A stretch of DNA of 64,000 nt from Coenobita brevimanus (GCA_032717465.1 CM064713.1:11749916-11813915); one strand, 5' to 3'. Counted from the first letter of the stretch, positions 30,235-42,406 are shown. The notes: generated from the sequence alone by a model not told the origin. A program made the numbers and translations.

Positions 30235-31402
30235 CGGGTATAAATCTTTAAAGTCCAAACTGCCCTCTTACGGTTTCTATCCTTCTATCTGTGCCTTCAT
30301 CTATACCTTCGTTTCTGGTCGTTTTATAGCTGCTGTTTTAGACAGCCACCGTTCTCTTTCTAGATCTATCAACAGTGGTGTTCCTCAGGGCTCTGTCCTA
30401 TCACCAACTCTCTTCCTTTTATTGAATGACCTTCTGCGCTGTACATCAAACCGTAACCACTCATACACTGATGATTCTACCCATCACCTTTCCATTCGGT
30501 TCCCACAACGTCCATTTCAGCAGTTACTTCAACAAACAAGGGTTGAGGCTATGGCACATATAATGTCTGACTTGGCTCGTATCTCTGACTGGGGTAAAAA
30601 TAAGCTTGTTCTTAATGCACCAAAGACTCAGTTCTTGGACCTATCAACTCGACAGAATCTTCCACAGGCGTACCCACTAAAGTTTAATAATATCCAGCTC
30701 AATCCTGCATCATTCTTAAATATACTTGGAGTTTCAATCTCTCAGGACTTATCTTGGAAAGATCATATTACATCTCTTGTAAAAGCCACTTCCAAGAGAT
30801 TAGGTGTGCTAAGCCGACTCCGTACCTTCTTTACCCTGCACAGCTGTTGACTTCATACTCGGGTTTTATTCGCCCATGTGTAGAGTACAACTCACATGTG
30901 TGGGGAGGCGCCCCACATACAGCTCTTCTCAATAGGGTGGAGTCAAAGGCTTTTCGTCTCATCACCTCTCCTCTTACTGGTTCCCTTCAACCTCTGTCTT
31001 TTCGCTGCACTGTTGCCTCTTTATCTCTTTTCTATCGCTACTTCAGTGGTCACTGCTCCTCTGAACTGTCTGCTTGCTTCCCTCCAACTCCACGACGGGT
31101 GCTAGCACCAGTCTAGCAACAAACTCCCATCTCTTTTCCGTCCAACTCTCTAATGCAAGTGTTAGCCGTTACTCCCAGTCCTTCATTCATGCAGCAGGTC
31201 AACTCAAGAACTGTCTCCCTCTGTCTTTCTTTCCTACTTCCTATGATCTCCAGTCTTTCAAACGCAGTGAGTCCAGGCATCTCGAAGTGAACGGATCTTG
31301 GATTTGGCACTGTTTTGAATTGTATTTGTTTTTGTTTTCTTGGAAGGAATGGTTTGCAGGCTCCTGGCCTTTGGTTCCTTCTTCCTTGGATTAAAAAAAA
31401 AA
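30235..31402 (+). pseudogene. LINE B2 RT, 5'-truncated copy
   Basis: It begins in the RT palm (KLPSYGFYPSICAFI) and continues with SRSINSGVPQGSVLSP. The catalytic box YADD reads YTDD (HSYTDDSTHH). Downstream are LARISDWGKNKLV, LSWKDHITSLVKATSKRLGV, a frameshift near 30845, then HVWGGAPHTALLN and the C-terminal region to about 31300. The 3' end shows CTCCTGGCCTTTGGTTCCTT and a short poly(A) at 31393-31402. The first Met at 30161 lies in flanking DNA. LINE similarity starts only near 30240. Confidence 0.8.
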
Positions 31403-31404
31403 GT

Positions 31405-32135
31405 TGTGTACTTGAACGTATCGGTTGGTGGTGATAAGAAAGACTAAGAAAAATGCTGATGACTGTGAGAAGTGGATGTGTAAATACTGTAAATGAAGTA
31501 TAGTAGCTGAGGAAGCATAGAAAGTTAGGAAAGATACAAATGGATGGGAAGTACAGTATGTAGCAATGCTACCCTGGTAAGGAATATATACTTATATAGT
31601 CGTGAAGCATTTATTTTCAGTTAACCTCTTAATCCTATCCCTTTGGTGACAATTGGTAACCAGGGTTTCACACCTGTCACAGATCTGTCGTATAAAGCTA
31701 GATTATACGAAGAAGAATTTCGAGTAAATCAGTTCCTCCTTCCTACACCATGCATTAGAGGGAAGGAGCATTGGGATGATGATAATATGTTAAGTAGCTG
31801 TGGCATGATACGTGGCTTTGAAAACTTCAGTTATCATAGTTCAATCACCTTAACTCGGTGGAGAATTTCGTTTTTTTGCAGCAAATTTCCCGTACTTCAG
31901 CGGTAAATAAGACGATTCTACGGCTCTGCATCCTTTTCATGGCACTTAACTTACATCAGTTATACTGGTAATCTAAAGTTACAGCTTAGTTTTCAATTTC
32001 GAGAAATATTTTTTTTAGGTCAAACTATGCAGAGTAAGGCATATTTTTGATGTGTGATGTAAGACGCCGGCGTGCTTAATTGTTGTGGTTGGCCAAAAAG
32101 TACCACGAGGATTTACGTTGTTCTGTATGTGAAGA
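31405..32135. other. no gene recognised
   Basis: Low-complexity-free sequence without motifs. The frame at 31643-31906 is open but unrecognised. Confidence 0.3.
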
Positions 32136-32139
32136 CGGT

Positions 32140-32820
32140 ATTGGGAGTGTGTAGAGAGGAAAGGTGGAAGGAGTAGGGAAAGGAGAGGGTAGATAAGAAA
32201 GCAGGAAGGATAAGCGAAGGAGAGGAGAGGAAAGGAGAGGAGGGGAGGAAGTGAGAGGGGAGAAGAATGGCTAGGAAAGTGCACGGGGAAGGAGAGAGAA
32301 GGGTGTAGAGTAGAAACTGAAAGGAGAGAAAAATGGAAAAAGTGGAAGAGAAAGGGAGGAGCGAGACGAGAGGAAGGAGATTATACAGCAGGAAGGAGAG
32401 GGACGGGTAGGAGTGAGTAGGAGAGAGCTGAGGGGAGGGAGGAAGAGGAAGTAGAAGCAACTGAATAGGAGAGGGGAGAAGACAGGGGGAAGAGGGGTAG
32501 GGGAGGAGGAGAAATAAAGAAAAGCACTGTGAGATGAGATGACAGACAGTACGGGAAAGTGGAAGGTATTACGGGGTTCACAATTATACTACTGGATACA
32601 CGGGGACAAAGGAGTGACAAACTTTGTCCAAGATCTGACCGGGCCGAGAATCACATTGGAGATACTGAGTTACGTGAGAGGGAAGTGGGTAAAGGGAAGA
32701 TGACAGCATAGGTGAGGGGAGCGTTCGCAATAGGACAGGAGAAGAAGAAAAGGAGAGATAAGGATGACGAGGAGGGAAGATAGTGTTAGGAGGAAGAGAC
32801 AAGAGGAAATGTAAGAAGAT
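32140..32820 (+). repeat. long polypurine-rich tract
   Basis: The plus strand is almost only A and G for long stretches (GGAGAGGAAAGG-type words), strongest at 32140-32520 and weaker to 32820. It has no exact period and is not coding. Frames on the minus strand are compositional artefacts. Confidence 0.75.
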
Positions 32821-33322
32821 CTAACCACATTTTCTACACATCCTCTTTATCTTTCTGTTTTATCTGAAGGTGTAGCTGCCATGAGATTCGATGCATCGAG
32901 TCTGACGCAATGAAAGTTTCCATTGAAAAGCTAATGTATTTCTTGAGTGTGTGTAATCACCCACTCTCATTTCCTATCCAACTGTCTAAAGCCTTTCTTC
33001 CTATCGATGCATCAACTCGCTTTTATTGATAAACTTTTTCTGTTTGAAGACGTTCCTTGAAATTCGAAGCTTTGAATTCAGGTCAGTAAAACTAACATTA
33101 TATACTTTATTTTCTTTATTCCTCTATAACATACCCGGTATTTATTTTTATGTTTTCAGCTTTTCATCATAGTTAATCTATTCATCCGCTTGTCTGGGGG
33201 CGCTCAGTGATATTGAAATCAATGTTTTAAACAATGAAGATTCACTTATACCATCTTGTCCTGAGTCAGCAACGCTCCACCACCACCTCAACCTGTCCTC
33301 GAACACGTTCTTTCTCCTTCGT

Positions 33323-33328
<6 letters not shown>

Positions 33329-33400
<72 letters not shown>

Positions 33401-33401
33401 G
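33329..33401. repeat. compound (CT)n(CA)n microsatellite
   Basis: About 22 CT units, TTT, then about 13 CA units, uninterrupted. The arginine/glutamate-type frames over it are artefacts. Confidence 0.95.
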
Positions 33402-34220
33402 TGGACAGGAACTATAATAGCCTACTTGTGTTTCGGTGACAATTTGTCTAGTAATGGTGCAGTTCATAATTCTTTTAACTTTCTCATTAACTATGTTAAC
33501 GCACTTCACGTTATATCACTGCCATCTCCAAACGAGTTTTTCTAGCACTAAGATATTTTCTGAATGGATGGGTTAGATCAACATTCATTATCACCATCAT
33601 CATTGGTTGTCGTCTTACGCTCCAGTAGCGGCAAGAGTAAAATACAGATGGGGCACTATTGCTGACGCAGTTAAGGGTTTTTGTATGTTACCTCAGTATC
33701 AACACCTTCACATCAAACACCAGACTGATATTGAGAGGGTGCGATGCATTTCACTGGGCAAGGTTTGGGCATTTCTCACGCATTTGTGCTTTCTCTTTAC
33801 TTGTTAAGTTTTATATATATTACCCCATTTTTTCGTTGGAAAGGAGGTCAAGATGATGAGTGATGAAGTATCCTACTCTTCATTCGGCGATTGTATTGTA
33901 TAATGTAATGCAGCAATGAATAATCTAGAGTCTGAGAATGGTGGGAATGACTGACCTCATAGAACTACCCGTCGAATACAAAGCTATATACTGAGCGGTG
34001 AGGGTAGTATACAATTTTCACCATGATTGTAATATGTAATTATTACTGCAGTACATAGTTCGTCTGTTTTATTGATGTTATGGTGACCTAAAAACTGCGA
34101 TCCATCTTATACATTGAAACTAAAACGAGTATTGACAAAGCAGTACTAACCAGGATTATGGTCCACTCAACATTACAATCAATAGTGGAGCATGTGGAGT
34201 TACACGGAAAGACAGGCAGT
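33402..34220. other. no gene recognised
   Basis: No motif-bearing frame on either strand. Confidence 0.3.
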
Positions 34221-34224
34221 AAAA

Positions 34225-34605
34225 AAGCATTGTGTTACAGATGTGATTGTGATTGAAAGTGTTAAAAGAAATACACGAAGTTGATTTGACCATGTGGAGA
34301 TGGTGGTTAACGAGAGAATTATTGGAAGAGTGTATGTTTGTGACGGTGAGAGGGGTAGGGGAAGACCAAGGATGAGATGGGGGGGATGGAGTGAAGAGAT
34401 ATGTGGGAGAGGGTGGTGTGAGTTTTAGGGAGGGTAGGCGATCGACAGAACAGGGTGACATACTTGTTTGTGGCCACCCCTTACGGGATTAAGGTGTCTG
34501 GTTATAGATGGATGGATGGATGGATAGATAGACAGATAGATAGATAGAATGATAGATAGACAAATAGATAGATTGATAGACAGACAGATAGATCGATAGA
34601 CTGAT
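34225..34605 (+). mobile_element. LINE A 3' end with (GATG)n(GATA)n tail
   Basis: A decayed C-terminal region is readable at the nucleotide level (GATTTGACCATGTGGAGATG, the HVERM region, then GGGGAAGACCAAGGATGAG, the GRPRMR region). The family A end TTGTGGCCACCCCTTACGGG follows, then GGTGTCTGGTTATA and a GATGGATGGATGGATAGATA tail to 34605. Plus orientation. It shows what the family A tail looks like. Confidence 0.75.
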
Positions 34606-35750
34606 GTTCCTTCTCTTAGCAGAAGTGGTGGACAGCTGAAGCCCTGGCATATACGTATAAGCATAGACATTATTCTTGAACACTGTTCTCGATCAGTTAT
34701 GAACCTTGCATAATTGTTAGGAAAAATTGCTTGAGGTCTGAGATGGCATAACTACATTTTGTAATTCAAGGCCTAATACCTTACCAAAATAATAAGATTT
34801 AATACTGATGTCCACAACTGTGCACAACGAAAAATCACCCGTACAAAGAGAGGCCACCAAAATTGCAATATTCTGGTGTTTGCAGTAAATAGTCTATTTA
34901 GTCAGTAGAAGTTATATGGCTTAGTAGAAAACACATCAATGTAGTGTCCTTCACAGTTCCGTGTGCAAAGGGAAGCTTCAAGTTTCAAACAGTGTGGCAG
35001 ATGTGTTTGTTTTTATTCAAGTGGATGGGTCTGTGTTTAGTAGGCGTGTGATGTAATCTAAGTAACTATTAAATACTGAACAAAGTTTTCGGATTCACAG
35101 GCATTATTTGAGACTCGAAACCTGCACGCAAAAGCGGAACTGTATATTTGTGGCCATGATATCGCTCCAATTTAAATCAAGCATTTACAAAACTCTAACA
35201 TAATCTTCTGAAAAGTTTGGTGGCCTCACGTATCATATCATTAGGTTCCACAGGTCATCGCTCAGTGTCACTTTATGTTGAAGGAAGTTAGTATTAAAAT
35301 GCAGTTAAAAAACGCAAAATAAATACTGAAAGAAGATGTTTATTACTAACAACTTATCATATTTCAGTATAATTCAGACAATTAACCAATTCACTACAAT
35401 TATATTTTGTTCTACTCTATTGACACCAGACGATTTTACCTAACAGAAGAGAAACTTTTCGAACTGAGGGGCTAGATACAGTATTCTTAAATCCCGTCAT
35501 TCCACGAGATCTTTCATAACTAAAATAAAATGATGTGGGGACCGGAAACAAAACACTAAAAGTATGATGTTATCGTCCTGAAAGGTTGATATTCTTTACC
35601 AGTCTTTCATCAGCATGTACTCCTTTATGATTCTGTTACTGGCAGTCCCTGTGTTATTTCCCTGTTGAGCCACAGAAACATACTTAGGCATACTCAGTAT
35701 ATATCTGCCATGTTATCTTTAATTGACATTTTTTTATATATATAAGGAAG
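34606..35750. other. no gene recognised
   Basis: AT-rich sequence without motif-bearing frames. Confidence 0.3.
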
Positions 35751-35754
35751 AATG

Positions 35755-36085
35755 AACCGCAGGCCAGAAGCCCGTAAGATTGTGTCCTCCAAGAAAAAAA
35801 AAAAAAAAAGAACAACATCATAAGAGAGAGCCAAATACAAGATCTGTTCGTTTCGAGTTACCTGGACCTACTGCGTTTGAAAGACTGGAGGTCATGGGCA
35901 ACAGGTAATACAGACAGAGGAGGACAGTTCCTGAGCTGACCTGTTGCATACATGAAGGACTGGGAGTAATAGTTAACTTTTGCATTTGGGAGTTGGAAAG
36001 AAAAGGGAAGAGAGTTTGTTGCTAGACGGGTGCTACGCTCCCGCCGTGGTCGTGGAGAGATGCAAACAGACAGTTCAGAGTAGCT
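35755..36085 (-). pseudogene. LINE B2 3' end, minus copy
   Basis: The minus-strand frame (36127-35858) has LSVCISPRPRRERSTRLATN, FQLPNAKVNYYSQSFMYATG and DLQSFKRS, the C-terminal end of B2. The 3' end lies toward 35755, with an A-tail seen as a run of A on the plus strand at 35795-35811 inside the tail region. It is head to head with the plus copy that starts at 36066, and the two overlap by about 15-20 bp at the junction. Confidence 0.75.
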
Positions 36086-38008
36086 GTCCGCAACAAGGAG
36101 AAGGCCTACAAAAGGTACCGGAGCCAACCCACCCCTGAATCACATCATCTTTACGTTTCTGCCCGGAATCGTGCTAAGTCTGTTCTTCGCTCTACTAAAA
36201 ATAATTTCATCCATACTAAATGCTCTCAACTCTCCAACTCGAATTCTTCCCGCTCCTTCTGGCACCTTGCCAAAAATCTTTCTAACAACTTTACCTCATC
36301 ATCCTTCCCTCCTCTTTTCTACTCTGATGGTTCTGTAGCTATTTCTTCTACTGATAAAGCAGATCTCTTCGCACAGACTTTCTCCTCCAATTCCACCTTA
36401 GACGATTCCGGTGTTGTTCCTCCATCACTTCCCCCCTCTGACTTCCTCATGGCTGACATTAAAATTTCTTCAGTTGATGTATTTTCTGCCATCTCTGGCC
36501 TCAGTACTAACAAGGCATATGGGCCTGATGGGGTCCCTCCTGTTGTTCTCAAGAACTGTGCTTCTGTGCTTACACCCTGCCTAGGCAAACTCTTTCGCCT
36601 TTGTCTGTCAACTTGTACCTTTCCTTCTTGCTGGAAGTTTGCTCTCATTCAGCCAGTCCCAAAGAAGGGTGACCACTCCCAACCCTCCAACTATCGTCCA
36701 ATTGCTTTAACGTCCTGTATTTCAAAAGTTTTCGAGTCAATTCTTAATAGAAAAATTTTAAGGCATCTTTCCTATCACAACCTTCTTTCCGATCGTCAGT
36801 ATGGGTTCCGTCAGGGACGCTCCACTGGCGATCTTCTCACCTACCTTTCAGACTCCTGGTCATCCTCCTTTCGGAACTTTGGCGAAAGCTTTGCCATTGC
36901 ACTTGACATCTCAAAGGCTTTCGATTGAGTCTGGCATAAATCTTTAATTTCCAAACTGCCCTCCTACGGTTTCTATCCTTCTATCTGTGCCTTCATCGCT
37001 AGCTTCCTTTCTGGTCGTTCGATAGCCGCTGTTGTAGACGGCCACCGTTCTTCTCCTAGATCTATCAACAGTGGTGTTCCTCAGGGCTCTGTCCTATCAC
37101 CAACTCTCTTCCTTTTATTCATCAATGATCTTCTAAGCTGTACATCTAACCCTTTCCACTCATACGCTGATGACTCCACCCTTCACCTTTCCATTCGGTT
37201 CCCGCAACGCCCATCTCAACAGTTACTTCAAGAAACAAGGGATGAGGCTATGGCACACCTAATGTCTGACTTGGCTCGTATCTCTGACTGGGGTAAAAAT
37301 ATTATGGTTGTCTTTAATGCATCTAAGACTCAGTTCTTACACCTATCAACCCGACATAATCTTCCACAGGTATACCCATTAATGTTTAATAATATTCAGC
37401 TTATTCCTGCATCATCCTTGAACATGCTTGGGGTTTCATTTACTCGGGACTTATCTTGGAAAGATCATATTACATCTCTTGTAAAATCTGCTTCCAAGAG
37501 ATTGGGTGTGCTAAGCCGTCTCCGCTCTTTCTTTACCCCTGCACAATTGTTGACTCTATATAGGGGTTTTATCCGCCCCTGTGTGGAGTACAACTCTCAT
37601 GTGTGGGGAGGCTCCCCACATACAGCTCTTCTCAATAGGGTGGAGTCAAAGGCTTTTCGTCTCATTAACTCTCCTCGTCTTACTGACTCCCTTCAACCTC
37701 TGTCTCTTCGCCGCACTGTTGCATCTTTATCTCTTTTCTATCGCTACTTTAATGGTCATTGCTCCTCTGAACTGTCTGCTTGCATTCCTCCACCTCTACG
37801 ACGGGCGCATAGCACCCGTCTGGCAGCAAACTCTCATCCCTTTTCCGTCCAACTCTTTAATGCAAGAGTTAACCGTTACTCCCAGTCTTTCATTTATGCA
37901 ACAGGTCAGCTCTGGAACTGTCTCCCTCTATCTGTATTTCCTGCTGCCTATGATCTCCAGTCTTTCAAGCGCAGTGTGTCCAGGCATCTCCAAATGATCG
38001 GATCTTGA
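36066..38008 (+). pseudogene. LINE B2 linker, RT and C-terminal region
   Basis: One frame is open from the linker (KEKAYKRYRSQ, KNNFIHTKCSQL) to the end at 38008, except for a single TGA at 36926-36928. That stop sits just after LDISKAFD (motif A), where an Arg codon is usual. RT blocks in order: TNKAYGPDGVPPVVLKNCAS, PVPKKGDHSQPSNYRP, RQYGFRQGRSTGD, LDISKAFD, GVPQGSVLSPTLFL, HSYADDS (catalytic), LSWKDHITSLVKSASKRLG, CVEYNSHVWGGSPH. The C-terminus ends DLQSFKRSVSRHLQ. No RNase H motif was seen. It is grouped with CR1/Jockey-type LINEs. The clade is not resolved. Confidence 0.85.
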
Positions 38009-38105
38009 ATTTGGCTCTCTGTTGTGTTTTGTTTTTCTCTTGGAGGGAACTGTTACTGCGGGCTCATGGCCTTTGGTTCCTTCTTCCTCGCATAAAAAAA
38101 AAAAA
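36066..38105 (+). mobile_element. LINE family B2, best copy (linker to 3' end)
   Basis: It runs from the EN-RT linker through the whole RT to a 3' end with poly(A) at 38093-38109. The endonuclease is missing (5' truncation at 36066). It is the reference for the other B2 copies at 27.4, 30.2, 35.8 and probably 51.8 kb. Confidence 0.85.
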
Positions 38106-38111
38106 AAAACA

Positions 38112-38646
38112 ACCAATGAAACAGCGATAGAAGAAAGATAAAGTTGCAACAGTGCGGCAAAGATAGAGAACGTGAATACAAGAGGTAACAACGAGAGAGA
38201 ACGAGAACACGAACGTGCCGAGCATGAGGCACGTGAGAAAAATGAACTTGAGGTACTGAAGCTCAAGTGAGACCCCTTCGCTTCAAGCACATCTGGTGCA
38301 GCCTGCCCGAGCTCCACGAGTGCTCTTCCTGCACATGTTTTGGTATGTACAAGGAAGGCGAGCGAATTGAGCCGTTCATAGCTCGTTTCGAAGACATGGC
38401 GCAGCTGTACCAGCTGGATGAGGCAGCTAACTGGCTCCAGTTTCTTAGCTTGTTGGAGGGCCCTGCCCTCGATATTCTCCACAGAACTCATGGAGACGAT
38501 CTCACGTATTAGATGATGAAGGCCACACTCATCAAAGCATATGGTCTCACTGCTGATGATGCCAGGAGTCAGTTTATGAGGGCGCGTCTACAAGAGAAGG
38601 GGACTGCTGTTCGGTTTCTCGACCGTCTTATGGATCCAAAGAGAAG
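38112..38646 (+). pseudogene. gag: gag fragment of a different gypsy-type element
   Basis: A charged, coiled-coil-like start (EREREHERAEHEAREKNEL near 38165-38260) is followed by a YKEGERIEPFIARFEDMAQL block and LEGPALDIL. Then, after a TAG at 38510, MMKATLIKAYGLTADDARSQ and ARLQEKGTAVRFLDRL follow in the same frame. These blocks are typical of gypsy Gag capsid regions. A frameshift lies near 38268. The fragment sits between the B2 poly(A) and the first base of the 5' LTR and is distinct from the gag inside the following element. Confidence 0.65.
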
Positions 38647-39221
38647 TGACAGTGATGATACAGTGTCTGTGACCTAGTAACATAGAGGTAGAACAGTGAA
38701 CTATCCCTCTAGTGGAAGTCAGTGATAATACCAAAGTGGTGGAGTGAGTAACAGTGACAGTGCAACTGCAAGTACGGCCACCCAGTGAGAGTCAGGTCTA
38801 TCAGAGTGACTATGCTACCACCGGATAATTCCTTCTAATACTAAGACCATATCCAGACCCCAGTGCCAAAGAAACCCTCACCAACACGGAACAATATTAG
38901 TGACTCCACGAGTATAGAAAACCCAGAGTTCCTATAATTAATAATATTCTGCGTTAAGTGCTATTTGATCTGAGCAGTATCCTGCGTGATACTGATAACC
39001 CATATCTAGACGTAAGAGTTATAATTGTCCAGTGCATCTGCATCAGTGACATCTTTTCGTTCCTCTGTCCAACTTAATAATACAAGTGTAAGGTTGTTGC
39101 CTTGAGTTTTTGTGTCCTACCTCTCTCCTATTTGTCTAAGCTCCGGTCTAGAAAGAGAGCCCCAGTATACACTAGGCGTTTATGGGACGGGAAGCTGGCC
39201 CGTAAAACACCTAGCATTACA
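38647..39221 (+). repeat. 5' LTR of the second gypsy element
   Basis: It starts TGACAGTGAT and ends GCATTACA; the same ends and length occur at 45879-46453. A possible primer binding site begins TGGACAGCGG at 39226, four bases after the LTR, but no tRNA match can be asserted. Confidence 0.9.
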
Positions 39222-39289
39222 CGGGTGGACAGCGGTGATTCTTGACCCGGGCATACGAGAGATGTAATAAGGAAATACTGGAAAAATAG

Positions 39290-39730
39290 CAACCAAACAG
39301 CATGTGCAATTACCTACGTTCGATCCCGAACAGTAAGATGTTCACACGTACCTGGCAATTATTAAACCTTTGCTAGATATCGGTTTTAAGGATGACAAGC
39401 AGAAAATTGCAGTCACACTCCCACTGCTGGGCAAAGTGGCAGCTAACATAGCATCCAAGATCGTCCCGGGGCTCACCTGGCAGAATTTCACAAAACTCGT
39501 GTTCCACGCCATCACTCCATCACTAGGTAAAGTGGTGGTTTAACTTTCACCGGCATCTTAGACGATACGTTAATCCAGGCGAGACTCCTGGTCACTGCTG
39601 CCTACCCGGAGGCACATGATGAAACCCGGGAGCAACACACCTTTAATACTCTTCTGAGAGTGCTCCCCAGCATAGCCAAAGAGCGCTTTACGATCCATGA
39701 CCTGACTGGAGACATTCAACTGATGTGATG
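39290..39730 (+). pseudogene. gag: gag of the second gypsy element
   Basis: One frame reads LLDIGFKDDKQKIAVTLPLL and LTWQNFTKLVFHAITPSL and ends at a TAA near 39540. The next frame reads GILDDTLIQARLLVTAAYPE, NTLLRVLPSIAKERF and IHDLTGDIQLM up to a TGA near 39728. The two parts are joined by a frameshift near 39545. No CCHC zinc knuckle was seen. A Pro-rich stretch follows to the protease. Assignment rests mainly on position between the LTR and protease, with gag-like composition. Confidence 0.55.
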
Positions 39731-40029
39731 CCTCCTGTCCTCCTGCCCTGCACCCCAACAAATCAACGTGGTAAGGAAGTTCCCCACGAAGATTCCGGCT
39801 CCCCCAGTCAAGCCATGTCTGCCTATGCCCTGTACCAGCTCCACCCCAGCACCCAGCCTGCCTAGGGCACACCCCACCCACTGATGCCCCAGTCACAGAC
39901 AGAACCCCAACCTCATCCTAGTGAACCCCTGGGAATTCTCTGCGTGCAACTCCAGGTGCCCACTGCATGATATCAGAGATCAATTAAAAGCTGCACAATG
40001 GAAAACTACCACCCCAGGCCAATGAAAAG

Positions 40030-40545
40030 TTTCCTCTCTAGAGGATGAGGTGACAGAGGATGAACTCGCACCTGTGGAGGAGACCAACCCAGGGGAACAG
40101 GAGCCAGAGCAAGAAGGAGGCCCCAGACAGTTGGATTTTTAGGACCGCCCCCGCACCTTCCCGCGGTGGTGGGAGCCATTTCCCCCAAATACCGCCCCCA
40201 GTTTACCACAAGATGAAGCTGAACGAGGTGAAAGCCAGACTTCTGGTTGATACGGAAGCAGCCAGATCCTGCCTGTACAGCCACTACTTCTCCCGTCACA
40301 AATCGACCTTTGGCCCGTTACGCCCAACGGCTACTCACCTTGTGGATGCAGGGGATGGCCCCCTGCCTGTCTGTGGGAAAACACAGGCCTTGAGAGTTGA
40401 CACCCATCAACCGGTGTCGACCCAGCACCAGTTCATAATATTCGACTCTTCCTGCCGAAATTAAGACGGAAACCTGGGGTTGGACCTGTTGCAGAAGTTA
40501 GGAGCCACAATCGATTGCTGCAACAGACAGCTCCAGTTCTGTAAA
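40030..40545 (+). pseudogene. pol: protease of the second gypsy element
   Basis: The frame from 40060 contains KARLLVDTEAARSCLYS. The catalytic retropepsin triad is usually DTG or DSG, but here it reads DTE (40249-40257, GAA), so the active site is changed. The later LGLDLLQKLGATID block, downstream of a TAA at 40462, matches the usual C-terminal part of gypsy proteases. The stop at 40462-40464 lies in the same frame. A low-complexity Pro-rich segment follows to the RT. Confidence 0.7.
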
Positions 40546-40713
40546 TCATCCGCCCCCCCCCCCGGGCCATCTGCACCTGCACGCCCCGGCCCTGGCCAGA
40601 CGACTCTGCCCCCCTCCTCCTTTCCCCTTCTTCCCCATCCACTGCCCCTCCCTCCTTCGTTTCTTGCCACCATTCCCTCTGCCATCACTATTCCCACCCA
40701 CCATGAATCCTGA

Positions 40714-42400
40714 GTGCCCCTCAACCGGCCCTCCAGCACCTCTGTCATGTTCTCCCCACTCCTGCCGCCTGGAACCCTCTCGGCCTGCCTTCTGCCCCCA
40801 ACTTTCCTTCCTCCACATCACACGGCATTCTGGATTGCCAACCTCACCCTCTCGCCCCTCACCCTCCCTAAAAGGCTCGTAATCGGAGGGATGGAGGAGG
40901 CCAAGCCCTGCACTCTCTCCCCCTCTCACTCCCCCACCCCCTGCCCACCTATCCCCGACCATCTCTCCACTCACCAATCAGACACCCTCAGCTGCCTGCT
41001 CCTGGATTTCCAGAATCTGTTCGCAGCAGGACCAGCCGACATTGGACACAACACCTACCTGGCTTACGAGATTTATACGATGGGCCCACCGATTCAACAG
41101 CCATCCCAGCGGAAGAACCCCAAACAGCGGGAAGAGGAAGACCGCCACGTACAGGAGATGATTGAAACCAGAGTCGTCTCCCCCTCCACCAGCCCCCAGT
41201 CCTCCCCCGTCATCCTCGTGAAGAAAAAGGATGGCACGATGCGGTTCTGCGTCAACTACCACTGGCTTAACAACATCACCGCCAAGAATGCCACTCCACT
41301 CCCGCGTATACACGACTCCCTGGATTCCCTATACGGCGCCTCCTGGTTCTCTACCCTCGACCTCCAGTCAGGATATTGGCAGGTCCCGGTGTGCCAGGAG
41401 GACAGAGGTAAAATCGCCTTCTCGAACCAGCAACAGGAAAATTATGAATTTAATGTTTTGCCTTTCGGCCTCTGTAACGCCCCTGCCACCTTCTCCAGGT
41501 TAATGGAATCCATCCTCAGCGGCCTCACGTGGGAGATCTGTCTCGTGTACTTGGATGATGTCATAGTTTTCAGCCAGACATGGGCCGACTACCTGCAGCT
41601 CCTCCACCGGGTTTTCACCAGGATCCGACAGGCAGGCCTCAAACTCCAGCCCACCAAGTGCGTCCTGGCCGCCAGAACCGTCTCATTTTGGGGGCACATC
41701 ATCTCCCAGGCAGCCATATCTCCCGACCCAGACAAACTCCACGCCATCGCAGACATACCCCCACCACAAGACGTTCATGGGATCTGGGCCTTCCTTGGCC
41801 TGATGTCCCACTACCGCCGCTTTGTGAAGGGGTTTGCCCACATTGCCAAACCACTCCACGACCTGATCTGTAAGGAGGAACCGTTCCTCTGGACGGACGA
41901 GAGACAAGGTGCCTTCCAACAGCTTAAGTATAAGCTCATTTCCGCCCCCATCGTGGCCTTTCCCAACTATGCCCTCCCATTCCGGCTCTATGCAGACGTC
42001 TTCCTAATTGCCATGGGTGCTGTGCTAGTGCAAGTCCATGAGGGCTGCAAGCACATCATCGCCTGTGCCAGCAGTACCCTAAATCAGGTGGAGAAGAATT
42101 ATGCCACCACCAAGAGAGAGTGCCTAGGCATCATCTGAGCACTTGAGCACTTCCAGGCATACCTCTCTGGGACCCAAGTCACCATCATCAAGGATCACCA
42201 GTCCCTACAGTGGTTGCGGCAGTCTGACATCCACAATGTCCAGCTCATCCGATGGCACGAAACCCTGGAGGAATTCAACTATGAAATCTCGTACCACCCC
42301 GGCAAATTCCATACCAACGTGGATGCCCTCTCTCAGCTCCCCATCCATGCTGCCCAGCCGGAGCCAGACCTCCTCCAGCAGTGGCATCGCAAAGAGCGAC
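40714..42400 (+). pseudogene. pol: RT and RNase H of the second gypsy element
   Basis: After a Pro/Ser-rich N-terminal region the RT starts near 41040. Blocks: SPVILVKKKDGTMRFCVNYH (motif with Asn where Asp is usual), FSTLDLQSGYWQVP, LPFGLCNAPATFSRLM and the catalytic YLDD at residues 279-282. Then come FLGLMSHYRRFVKGFAHIAK and RNase H from LYADVFLIAMGAVL. A TGA at 42136 interrupts RNase H after KRECLGII; the same frame continues with IIKDHQSLQWL and SYHPGKFHTNVDALSQLP to about 42400. All three RNase H acidic blocks can be seen. A run of seven C at 42400-42406 then shifts the frame into integrase. Confidence 0.85.
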
Positions 42401-42406
42401 CCCCCC

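Noticed and set aside
33178..33545. Arg/Glu and Ser/Leu repeat frames
   Set aside because: Translations of the (CT)n(CA)n microsatellite.
40433..40977. Gly/Arg-rich minus-strand frames
   Set aside because: Antisense of the Pro/Ser-rich linker of the second gypsy element.
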